Positions 47,547-58,419 of a stretch of 64,000 nucleotides of DNA are shown here, piece by piece; positions within the stretch are counted from its first letter, which is position 1; every line of letters begins with the position of its first letter. The notes under the pieces were generated by a model. It worked only from the letters and a program-made list of their open reading frames with translations, searched no databases and had not been told where the DNA came from. Made by a program: the position numbers and the translations under genes. The stretch spans positions 2,418,001 through 2,482,000 of the forward strand of contig JACAAK010000014.1 in assembly GCA_025093985.1 (NCBI GenBank). Direction: 5' to 3'. The DNA comes from Calvatia gigantea. Its lineage: Eukaryota; Basidiomycota; Agaricomycetes; Agaricales; Lycoperdaceae.

Positions 47547-48365
47547 GGTTGCGGTTCTGGATAGAGCTTAGATGAGTAGAATGCACAGTCTGGTCGGACA
47601 ATGAAAGTCCCATCACCTGCCGGTCACGTCATTGCATCTGCCGGCTGGGTCCACAGTGCCACTGCATACGATCACCATGAGTCCAGGGTGAGTCCGTGTC
47701 ACTGTCGCTTTCAAGCAGGTCCGCGTGCTCATAACCGCTCCGCCATCCACATTGACCCCAACGAGTACCTCAGGCTTTAAAGCCTAGAAATCTCGAAGAA
47801 AACCCTGGAAACACCGCCTTTGATTATGTAATTAGACCACTGAACGTTCACTTCAGAGACCGAGATAAACCCCCAGCATGAGCACTCAGCCGAAAGGGAG
47901 CGACCGGTCTCACCAGCTGTCTGGAGTCTGTGCCGGGTGCGACAATCTACGGACTGTTTAGTTGGGATGCAAGGTTGGGGGTATGGATGAAGCTGAGACC
48001 AGGTGTATCGTTTTTTCAGAAGGTGCACAGGAATGAGCAACAGAGGAAGGCCGAAAATCATCCATCAAAAGAGAGTCAGTTGCATGGTGGGCCGCCCTTA
48101 TAGGTCCTACGTTGGTGAGCCTCTCAAAATTTGACCCTTCTTGGCGGGTGGCCCACAACTTGAAAGCATTAAGAGTAGACTACCTTGTGTTCTTTTTATT
48201 TCCTGTTTCCAAGGCAATTTCAAGGCCATATTAAACCAATTTTGTTCACTGTTCAACGGCACTCAAACGGCCATAGGGAGTAATTAGGCTCAACAATGTG
48301 AGCAGCAAGGCCACGAAAAAGGCCGCCACTCAACCGAACCAGTTAACGATAACACGAAAGCTAGA
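47547..48365. other. Right border of duplication and unique flank
   Basis: Homology with copy 1 ends at 47913. From 47914 on the sequence is unique, with no recognised gene. Confidence 0.4.
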
Positions 48366-49365
48366 TCAAAACCAGCCTGTCTTCCCCCGAATTATGTTCT
48401 TCCAGAAGGGAACGTGCTGGCAAGAATTAGCCCTCTCCATGAGGCTTCCCATGGGGAGGATTGCGTAGTACGCCACCGCGAACACTACAACTTGACCAAA
48501 GTCAAATCTGACAATGTACAGAGCGACACAGGTACTCATGAGAAACGTCGGGACTGGGAATTGAATCAATTTCAACAGACGGTGGAGTCCTTGCGTGGCA
48601 TGAATAATGTAAGAAATACCTAAATATAGGACAAGTACGAGGATAACCGTAGGAGGGTGGGTCTGACTCAAGATTGGGACGCTAGTGCTCGAGGGTTCGA
48701 AGAGGAGGGAAATAGCGGTTAGGAAGTTCCCAGATACCTCGGACCCGGGGGTAAAAAATAGTGGGGTCAGGTCTCATAGACGCCAGGTACCCAAATCACG
48801 AGAGCGGGAGGAAAACCTTGAGCATGTTCCCAAGACAGAATTATCACATTGAAAGCCGGAAACGCTCAGCTTTCGCTACGACAAGAGATAAAAAAAGCTC
48901 AGAGAAAGTTGTGACGGCCGAGAGTAACTCATACAAAAACCGAAGCGCCCGAGGCTATGACTGGAGTGGATGACGAGGATATCCCCCGAATTCCAGAGCA
49001 CCTGCGAAAGCAGTGGATAGCACGCCTGCAGCCTGCAACCGCGCAGTCGCGCCGATGTACGATAAGAAGGAGAGAAGGAGACGCCTGCGGGAGGCCAAGG
49101 AGTGTTCGGCCAACATCTAAAACGCGCGAATATGTAGGAGTTTGTTGCCGGGCCTCCGAAACAGACCATTAACGTTCGCAATGAGCATATAGAGCCCGAA
49201 CTGGGTCGCGCCATTTCTGCACCCGCGCAGAGATATGAAAAATATCAGGATCACCTGAATCCCACTCATATTCCCGTTCTTCCCCCCTGAGTGTTCGCGC
49301 CATTGAGGAATAAATATTCGCAAGTCGGACCAGCTCTGTCCTTTATTCGCCTGTAGTAAATACAA
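48366..49365 (-). pseudogene. Multi-TM protein (family with ATQG motif), decayed paralogue of 55789-56870
   Basis: Minus-strand remains align in order with the intact gene at 55.8-56.9 kb: GATQFGLYMLIANVNGLF (TM1), SFLSYIGATARLQAAGV, GGYPRHPLQS-stop-PRALRFLYELL (TAG in place of the conserved Trp codon), then YIIHATQGLHRL and FDFGQVVVFAVAYYAILP with a C-terminus SCQHVPF. Frame changes and the TAG make it non-functional. Confidence 0.7.
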
Positions 49366-49592
49366 GCCTGGTATAAACCTCCTAAATGTTTTTATTGCAC
49401 CCTGTCAAATGGTTGTCAGCTCGATGTTGGTTGTGATCTCTGGGTAGAATTCGGGAACAGTCAGACTGCGCATATTCAGAATCATTCTGCAAGTCTGTTC
49501 GCAGACATCAGTACCCCATGCGTTCGTGAGTTTATGAAATCACTTATCATACCATGATGGAAATTGCGGAGCAGAAGGTACTGGTAATGGTT

Positions 49593-50539
49593 TTAGTAAG
49601 GACCAAGACGTTGTAGGGCGTATTGCTCACGCCTGCGCGATCCGGCTGATTTGTTCAACGAAAATTGAGTATGGTGCCATGGCAAGAAACAGGCCTGGAA
49701 GCGCTTTAGCCATGGGTATCGGTACAAGAAAGACGCTGCAAATAACGTACAGCATATTGCGAGGCAAGTAAACGAGTTATCCCGCATGATGAGCCGCACG
49801 ACTGGGTTTTTCGACCAACCCTGTTGGGTGGCTTCCCGGTACTTGTAGCCTGTGAGGCCCCACAGGATCAGTTGGTCCGATATAACCATGGCACTAGCTA
49901 CAGGTGAACTTTTTGCCTGATCTGAAGACGATACCACTTTACCTGAAGCAAGTTGTCATAAGTCGAGGTGTTTCGATCAAAACGCAATTGGAGTCCAGCT
50001 TGAGAGCGTGAACAAACTGTATTCCTATGAAGATATTCATTCCTAAAGAGAAGGCGAACCAGGATGCCAGAAATATTCCTATCCTGAGGCTATGCTTGTA
50101 TAATCCATAAACTAAAAAGGGTAGATGATATCAAGGGGGAAGGTGGGATTGGGGCCGGAATTAGGCTCACCTCTCAACATGAGCGTTACTTGAAAGTCAA
50201 GGAGCAATAAGCCAACAACTCCTGCCTGGAACCCAAACCAAGCCCGACAATCCATTAACTGCTTCCTCGCTGTATATGGTAGAACGTAAATTAAACTGAA
50301 ACTGTGTGCGTGCTTCAGGTGAGCCTCGGAAGCGAAGGGGTTGGAGGAGTACGAGATTACATTTGGCTCAACAACGCACCGTAGCGAGCGAGAAAGAACA
50401 TAGCCTTGACGGCCCACCCAGACCCCCTAAAATCAGGCGTCAGAAGCTCGGCAGTTGGTTCGCAGCTCATCACATACCTCCAGATGCACTCGACCTCCAT
50501 GTCCCAAGTCAATATTTGGTCGAATACGAGTAATGCCAC
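49593..50539 (-). CDS. DUF6533-type multi-TM membrane protein
   Basis: Minus strand. The first recognisable exon (50539 downward) has ALLVFDQILTWDMEVECIW, the hallmark of the DUF6533 N-terminal domain, spliced to FFLARYGALLS. Further exons give CRAWFGFQAGVVGLLLLDFQVTLMLR, then VYGLYKHSLRIGIF, and finally DQLILWGLTGYKYREATQQGW and NPVVRLIMRDNSFTCLAICC. This matches the usual Agaricomycete layout of these membrane proteins. The true start may lie in an upstream exon before 50539. The C-terminus after FLYRYPW is uncertain (possible short intron). I see no definite break. Function unknown. Confidence 0.65.
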
Positions 50540-50591
50540 GCCAGCGGCTAGGAAACGTCAATGTGTGTCTGCAATAATTGACAAACTGTAG

Positions 50592-52647
50592 GCTGACCGC
50601 TCGCGTACTGTCGTATTAGTACAGACATCAGTTGCCTGTCGTCACAGTGGGCTTAAGGGACTGCAACCACCGAAGGTTATATATCGTAGCTCTCTCAGAG
50701 GTGAGAAAAAATCAAATACCAAACCCATATGTTAGATTTGGAAGGACATGTTCATTGGCGTCCCTGATCACAGCAGGGTGAGAACACGAATCCTGAGATT
50801 TTGCGTTATCCTTTGCTATTGGCTTGAATAAGGCAGAACTCAGCCTGTTTCCTCGCGTGTTCGTTTACGTCACATGTAACGTAGTCGACATCAATATTTA
50901 CTTATTTACTTAGCGGGGCCTTCCGATGTTCGTCAGCCAAGGCACCGCTTTGATTTGGCTCCTCATCTAGCAATACCTGCTTGTCATTCTCCCACATAAC
51001 AAGCACGGCCAACTCGTTGCTGCGGATAGGTTCGGAGAACATTTTAATAGGGTCCAAATTAGCATTGAAACAATGCCTTCAACGATTCAAACTAAAACGG
51101 CTCAACACGTAACCTAGCCCAATATTTGAATCCATGACTGATGGCAGAACTGTCGAGGGTGTTAGTGCTCCATGCAGTAACGAGTTGTGGCGTCACAAAC
51201 AAAATGTCCATGTCGGCGCGAACATTTCCAAACCCGGAGACCTGGAGAGAATACTCGCACTCGTTTGGAATAGTCCTTGGGTGGCGGTGACGTACCGGTC
51301 CTGAAGACCCGTTGTGTATTCAGCTCGGCGCAAAGCATATTGAAAGTTGTTCAAGTTTACGTGGATTGTCAGTGGGGGATGGGATGAAAAGCGGTAATCT
51401 ATTCCTTTTGAAACCGCTTGCAGCTCATGGCTCAGCTGGTTACGTATATCAATTTGGTTCCTTAACACGAACCATTTTACTGCGGATCCATATCTCATTG
51501 CGTAAGATGTCCAGTAAATGGTGGCTGGATCAAGTGGACTCTGAGGGTAACAAACAATCAGGCGGGACACACTACTCGGTGCATACCGGTGAACATCGTT
51601 TTGTAGTTTCGTTTGCTAATTCGTTTTTCTTTTCTCCTTAACTCAAACTTGCCCTTTCGTCCAATGACAAAGGAATTAAGGAGGCTAAAATAATCACCAA
51701 TTTACTCTGGCTTTGTATTTCTCCCCGAACCAAAGAATTCTCGAAGCCCCCTATCTGACGATGCGTGTGAATGTCGGCCGGTCACCACTCTGCTGGGAGA
51801 AAACCTTGGCGAAGGTAGCCCTCTGACCTGGGGCTTTTTTTATGACAAAAACACATTTAGGGCGGCATTCCTCTTGGTAAGGGCTCTGTATGTAATGAAC
51901 AAATGGCACATGACTGCTTAGTTCCGCATCAGCACCAGCTTTATTCTTTGCTACTTACCGGTAATACCCCACAACATATGCACTTCTCTTGGGAATGTCG
52001 GATACAGAGCAAAATGGTGTCAACTTACCGATATGCCGGACTGTCAATGAAATGAACTGACCCAGAGTACTCCTGGGAAAATGCAGAGGGGGAGAAATTG
52101 AGGGGAGCCTGTATGAAAAGGAGTGACATGAGAAGGCTTGGCATGAGACAAAAGGGGGCTAGGGGGAAGGCAACGGCATTCCGTGAGGTCAGAGATGAGA
52201 TGTCGGCCAGTCTTGTTTTTACAGTACTCAACAGTGGAGTAGAAGTTTCGGACGACCAAGGCTCCTAAAAATCCAATATGACCAAAAATGGGACTAAAGA
52301 GTACAAAAAGTGATAGTTGATAACCGAAAATTGAGTTTAGGAAATGTCTATCAATTAATGTCGCAAGATGTTTGGGTTTAATGAACTCTAAGATAAAGGA
52401 AGTAAACTAGAAGTGGGATAATGTCTAGGGGAAGGGTAGCGGATAGTCATAGTGTGGGGCTTCTATCAGGGTCGAACCAGCACCGCCGGCTGATGGGTGG
52501 GACTTGTTGAGCAAGGAGAGATTTTTTCCAGGTGGAGTGATAATGAGGAAGTGGACAAACGGGGTAGACCTCCTTGCCCCGGGGAAGGCCCTGACGTGTG
52601 GTAGAACCGGCACGCAAGGGATGTGGAGATCAGCCGGTCTCCAACCG
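50592..52647. other. Gene-poor interval
   Basis: The longest open frame is minus 51193-51570 (125 codons), with no domain I know. No repeats or RNA genes were recognised. Confidence 0.35.
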
Positions 52648-52848
52648 TTAGATATGGGGGAGATGGATGCGTGTCACAGGTGGGATTAATGGAGGAGGAT
52701 GGCTTGAGCTTGTGAGGTAACTACCATCCAATCTCCACATGACGACTAGCAGTAGGATGCAATAGCTGATGCTGCAGAGGATGCAGCCGAGTAGCCAGGT
52801 CGTTCTGGTTAAGCTGTCAGGCTCTGAGGATAGTTTGTTCTGAGCCAT
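52648..52848 (-). pseudogene. N-terminal fragment of seven-TM family (member E)
   Basis: MAQNKLSSEPDSLTRTTWLL starts at 52848, followed by GCILCSISYCILLLV, matching TM1 of A-D. The family sequence stops after about 40 codons and a short unrelated tail leads to a stop. A TATA-like element (CTATATATAC, 52896-52905) stands about 50 bp upstream, as in the complete genes. Confidence 0.6.
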
Positions 52849-55788
52849 GATGGTGGCTTGAAAGCGGAGGATAAGCTCTTTAGGGTTCAGCGGGGCTATA
52901 TATACGAATGCTCTTATTAGAGTGAAACCCGGATTACCGAATCGAGGGTCGGGCGGTGAGGGGGTGGAGGCCTATTCGATCAATGTTGTCATTTCTAGCT
53001 GATGCAAAATAAGTACTGTCGCAACTCGTATCAGGTTCTTGATGGTTGGGTACCGACCGCCGAGATTAAGAGCGAACATCTTGTATATATTTAGCCTTAA
53101 CTTCCGAAGAGGGCGGGTCTGGTGCAAATAACCATTGTATTTCTGGATCGTATACTACTATTTGACGAGTATATGACTTTACCTTGGATATAGTTAGCGT
53201 TGTGGCCCAGAGTAGCCATGGCCTGGACAAAAGGAGGTGGGGTGCCATTAGGCTGTGTTTTCGTTGAAGTATGGACAAGGAACAAGGCACCGATTTTATT
53301 CAAGTGGTCCGAACAAGGCCCAAAACCTGCTCGGAAATCGAGGGCGATGCCCAAATCTTGTACGAGTTCACCTCGAGAACGCGTCAAGTGGGATCATGGA
53401 GGCTTGCCTTAGAAAGGTAAATTGCTAACCCCGTGCTGGGATTCGCACCAATTACACGGAGGTCCAGGACCGCCACACTAATCAAATCGTAAGTAGTTCA
53501 CAGAACCGTGGCCACGAGGATATTCGAACCGTAAATACAGTTTGCTTTGTTTCTGTGAGGAGTTTGTGTCATCCTTGTTTGTTTCACCCACAAGACTGCA
53601 GTGAGAGGATCATTGAAAGAGACAAAGCCAGAGGAGCAGTGACTTTAACTCACGCACACAACATTGACTAGGGTCCATTTACGTTGATCGGAGAACATTT
53701 GGTTACTATTCCGCCGCTGCTGTAGTCGAGTTGAGGCTTACAAAAAATGGGAACTGCGGGACAATCATTAATCAGCGCTTCAGCGGCAATGAACCGCCCC
53801 ATAACAAACAAAGACAAATAAGTCACACTCTCAAATCGTTCACGGAATTGGAGACGAAAGGAGAGGACGGAGAGGTGCACAAGTCAATGAGAAGCTGCCA
53901 CGAGTGCGGGAGAGAACTTTACACCTTGGGGATTAATGATGTGTTATCATTTGATAAAGCACTGACCAACGCCACCGATGCATGAGGGTCGTACAACGCC
54001 CTCTGTGCTTCAAATGGGGTTCCTCGAAAATACACTAAGAGGGTACAAAATGTGTCAGATCAGTGGACCGGCGACTCTCGTGGTCGTTATATTGATGCTA
54101 TGTCGTCGACACACCACCGCACCTCACCGTTTTGGTATATCCTCCGAAACCGTGCAAGGACAGGACTCACGGATGCTACAAGGACACGCGAAACAGGCTA
54201 CGCAAGACGGAGCCCTGTATGTGAGGAACAAGTACCGTTCGATATCACCCATACGTTTTTTCCTGTACAACTGGCGATAATAACGTAAATTTGTGTTGGG
54301 AATTCCAAATTTGCTTCCATCATGTCGAAGGTCGTGAGAAGGTCCAGGGTCCCTTCCAACGACGACGGCGCCGAAGTCTAAAATGAGTCATGAAAATTGA
54401 AGGGGGAGCTAGGGACATTATTTCCGAGTTGCCTGCAAGTATCCAGTCCCGTTATCAGGTCATCCGACATTATAGATCAGTCCACACTTACTCTCACGAC
54501 GGCGTTGTTAAGACTCTAATGCTACAGTGGCTCCGGTAACATGAATTGAAAAGCAACGTGGCAAAGAGTTCTGCCTCCCCAAAAAACTTTTAATAATTCC
54601 ATGTGAGATTTGTGATGGTCTCAAGACTGAGCACCCAAAACTGCGCTGTAATAAAAAACTGTTACCGCCGATCAGAGAGGTCACTTTTTTATAACCCCTG
54701 ATTATCTCAGAAACCGGGTGTAACCCAAAGATCTTTGAATTGTACCTGATTGTACTTACTCCCCTGTCCTTCGGAGTGTCGACCCATGATTCTTTATATT
54801 TAGTTCTTACTTTCGACATCTAACGCAGAAGATGATCGGGTTCGTTCCTGAGTAATTGTAAGATTACCCTTTGGACCCCTACGGGCTTCACCAAGGCTCT
54901 CCTGGGACTACGGCTTGGTCCATCGGTGGGGGAGAGAAAGCATTAGTGGCTAACCACCGCCGGTGCCGCCATAGCTCTCGAGGATTGACAGGTTGGACCT
55001 GAGGGCTTTCCTGGCTCATTACGCTCCGTTTTTCACTGCCAGGCTCGCCTGAACACAGTCCATGGATCGTCGTCAACGCTGAACTGACAATAATTTGAAC
55101 ATGGTACCACAAACATTACAAGCGAATACAGGACACGGGTGCTTGTCCCTGGGGAACGCCCCGCTAACAAAAAGATTGTGTCCGAGTTACTCCCCTCCAG
55201 GAGGGTATGCTGTAGGAGAAGTTAGACAGCCGAAAATGCGGGCGTAGAAAAGACGGCGAGAACTTCCTCAGAGAGGGGTCGGTGACGGTTCTAGAATATG
55301 ACTTATTCGGTGCTTGCTGTGCTCTCTTCCTCATTATCTGCGCAGTTCAATTAGCGTAGACATGAGGAACAAAGGCAGTCATTTAGGGTGATGGCCACAG
55401 GTGTTGAACGTAGCTGTCGACGTGCAACTGTTTACTGTTTATGAAGGCATTTCAAAAACCAACGGCAAGGATGGTATTAGGGGCCTAACGTAACTGCTTG
55501 TACTTGCTTGGTGACATCGTTGTAGGAGGCTTGGGTTTCTATCGTAATATCATCCTTCGGCTCCTCGAAACAGGAGATTCCAGATGTCTGAAATTTCTGT
55601 GCTTTTAAGGCGATTAAAACAACTCCTTTGGAGAAATTGGACGCATGAGGCTTAGCGCCGGATTGAAAGTCAAGTCATAACGCTCAGGCACGCCTCGCGG
55701 GGGGTAAGGGTGGTCACAAACAAGGTGGCCGGAAACCGCGCCTTTCTTCCCCCCCTCCCTCTCGTGTCCTCCCCCGCCCTTACCGTGA
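52849..55788. other. Long interval without recognised genes
   Basis: Only short open frames without known motifs (for example minus 53097-53387, plus 53978-54280, minus 54508-54819). No transposon domains or palindromes were identified. Confidence 0.35.
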
Positions 55789-56870
55789 ATGATGCAGACG
55801 GGACTCTCCCCACCCACGGCCTTCGACCCAGAAAATAAATACGTCACTTCTTATCTCGCATCCCCAGTTGTCACCGGTTGCGCCCGACTCTTATTCGGGA
55901 TATACGCGCTCACCACAAACATTGTCGTTTTGATTTGGACAGGTTTGGTTTCTGACGGAGCAGGCGCGTACGTACCCCATACTCGCCCTTTTGAATGTGA
56001 GCTTGATTCTCTTCGGCCCTACACAGGTATTTTTCTTACTTCACCCACCTATCGTACATCGGGGTCACTGCGTGGCTGTGGGCTTCGGGCGTTCAGTCAA
56101 TCGCTTTTGCAAGTGCTTCGAGGTCTGGGGGGCGTCCTCGTTATCCACTCCAGTCATGGCCCCGAGCATTCCAATTTTTGCACGAACTACTATTCTCCAC
56201 CATCGCCACTTTCCGTAAGTTATTTTTATTGCTTTATTTCCGGACGTCACGAACGTTGACTGCTTCTAGCTTTCATTGTGACGATCGTGTATTGGATCTT
56301 ACTCGCTTCACCGAAAAGCTTTTCTTCACCCTATAATGGTGCCCTTATTTTTAACGTTGGCATCCGTCAGACCCGACTCATTCATTTGTACAGCCTGGTC
56401 CAATATATCTCAACACATCCTGAACGCCGTATTTGTCCTCTTCGAGATCGTATGCACCAATACTCCAACTTTGAGCTGGATCCACCTTCCCATAACTGTC
56501 GTCGTCCTTGGCCTATATCTGTGTGTTGCATATATCACTTACGCCACGCAAGGATTCTATCGTACGTCCAAATCGATTGTGTCTTTAGCTTCCGCCCTTC
56601 TTACTTACCAACCCTCTCCCGTCTCCTTTCCTTCATTTCCCTTGATGGCTATCCTTCACACGGCGATCAGCCTATGCCTTCCTCAATCCGAAGGAACAAG
56701 GCGCCTTCCTTGCCGTATATATCGTCGGAATAGCTGTAGGCCAAGTTGTCGTGTTTGTGGTGGTGCGCTACGTAATCATCCTCAGGGAACGTCTTGCCAG
56801 GAAGGCCGATTCCGTCCAGCATATTTACCTCCGAGAAAATGTGCTGCGGGAGAAGACAGACCATCCTTGA
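55789..56870 (+). CDS. Fungal multi-TM membrane protein with ATQG motif, unknown function
   Basis: Five exons. Exon 1 (ATG 55789) carries DPENKYVTSYLASPVVTGCARLLFG and TM1, and stops before GTACGTACC. Exon 2 is YFSYFTHLSYIGVTAWLWASG and PLQSWPRAFQFLHELL. Exon 3 is AFIVTIVYWILLASPKSF. Exon 4 is WSNISQHILNAVFVLFEIV and GLYLCVAYITYATQGFY. Exon 5 is YAFLNPKEQGAFLAVYIVGI and VVVFVVVRYVIILRERL, with a charged tail to the stop at 56870. All introns are GT-AG and the frame is open. Six to seven membrane segments. This is a recurring basidiomycete family without known function; a decayed paralogue is at 48.4-49.4 kb. Confidence 0.78.
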
Positions 56871-57306
56871 TCCATCTATTACTTTGCCATTGTCTTGTTT
56901 GTTTGAATACAAGTCTCTTCCGCACCCTTACCGCATTTCACCGATCACTCGCGGACCCTTATGCATGCACTGGACCAATAGTTTGATGTGGGTTGTGCCA
57001 TGTTGAAAATGATCGACCACGTAAAGTGTTATTGTCTGCACTTTCGAAGCGGATATAACATCGCGACAGATCCCCGCCGACGTAGACAATGTCGCTGAAC
57101 CAAGGTTGCTCACCAATTTCCCGCAGCTATTGAATTACGTTATTTGGCAAGATTACTCTTAACTAAACGGAATTTAATGTGGTCTCAAAACGGTCTCGAA
57201 GGAACCAGATACCAAACCAGCAAGAAAAGCCACATTAACCAGCTCCGAGGTCGAACACTAAGTAGAATTTTTTGGAAGGCGAAGGGCAGCGCTATTGTTA
57301 AAGTCT
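56871..57306. other. Intergenic
   Basis: No gene recognised; it ends at the TCT target site of the second palindromic element. Confidence 0.4.
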
Positions 57307-58419
57307 CACCTGAGACCAATTGAGATCGGGACCCATCACCGAGGGTACACAAGGTTCTAGCGGGGATATAAAATCATGTACACTCTCGGGACACTGAACA
57401 GATTTTATGCTAGTAGTAGAATTGGCTCATTAATCGGCGCCGATTACCGGCCTTTCATTCTGATTCAAAAACAAGTGCCCTTATCGTTTTTAAATCTTCT
57501 TATTGTCTCTGGACGTAGGACCCATTGTAGCTGAGATTCAAAATCTGACTTACAACCGGCCCAGATTCTTGATTCGGTAGCCGGGGTAAAACCGGTCATA
57601 GAACTGGCAGTTGCTCCAGAGAAAGAGTCAAATGGGCAGCACAGGTTAGTCCCGGAGGCAGGAAATGATTGATGCTCGGGTTCTGAGTCGGTGCTGGTCT
57701 CGGCACAGGGCACTGGGGAAGTCATGGGTTCTAAATCGGTGCCTGCAAAAGGTTGAGTGGCCCAGGAGCGGGTGCGGGAGCGGGGCACTCAGGTAAATTG
57801 CAGCAAAAAGGTAAAAGAGGAAAGCACTGAGATAAGAAACCAGCATGTTTGCCTTAAAATACTCAGATAAGAATCCTCCTGTTGAAATTGTCAAATATAT
57901 CCCATGTTGATGTCGTGTAAATAGATTTTATTCGAGTGCCCTGCTCCCGCACCCGCTCCTGGGCCACTCAACCTTTTGTGGGCACCAAGTTCAAAGAACC
58001 CATGACTTCCTCAGTGCCCTGTGCCGAGACCAGCACCGACTCAGAACCCGAGCATCAATCATTTCCTGCCTCCGGGACTAACCTGTGCTGCCCATTTGAC
58101 TCTTTCTCTGGAGCAACTGCCAGTTCTATGACCGGTTTTACCCCGGCTACCGAATCAAGAATCTGGGCCGGTTGTAAGTCAGATTTTGAATCTCAGCTAC
58201 AATGGGTCCTACGTCCAGAGACAATAAGAAGATTTAAAAACGATAAGGGCACTTGCTTTTGAATCAGAATGAAAGGTCGGGAATCAGTACCGATTAATGG
58301 GCCAATTCTACCACTAGCATAAAATGTATACAGTGTCCCGAGAGTGTCTACGATTTTATATCCCCTCAGAACCTTGTGTACCCTCGGTGATGAGTCCCGA
58401 TCTCAATTGGTCTCAGGTG
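57307..58419. mobile_element. 1.1-kb palindromic transposable element, element 2
   Basis: Inverted arms of about 485 bp (57307 to about 57791 and about 57934-58419) flank a spacer of about 143 bp. The ends CACCTGAGACC...GGTCTCAGGTG match element 1 (39211-40025), as do the next bases (CCCATCAC-GA-GGTAC). It is flanked by TCT on both sides (57304-57306 and 58420-58422), a 3-bp target duplication. Mirror-image frames of 107-108 codons run outward (minus 57465-57788, plus 57936-58262) and share RSWATQPF and a downstream ET-x-R-R/K-R-F-like motif with element 1. No transposase. Confidence 0.85.

Larger units (their letters stand above)
44011..47913 (+). repeat. Segmental duplication block II, copy 2
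   Basis: Pairs with 28531-32437. Here the block is continuous with block I on its left, giving the likely original order. Confidence 0.9.

Noticed and set aside
51193..51570. 125-codon minus-strand ORF
   Set aside because: No motif, no spliced partners and no paralogue in the window.
53400..53480. tRNA-like 3' half on the minus strand (GGTGCGAATCCCAGCACGGGGT)
   Set aside because: The T-arm-like sequence is imperfect, and I could not pair a matching acceptor 5' strand or find a D-arm and anticodon stem.
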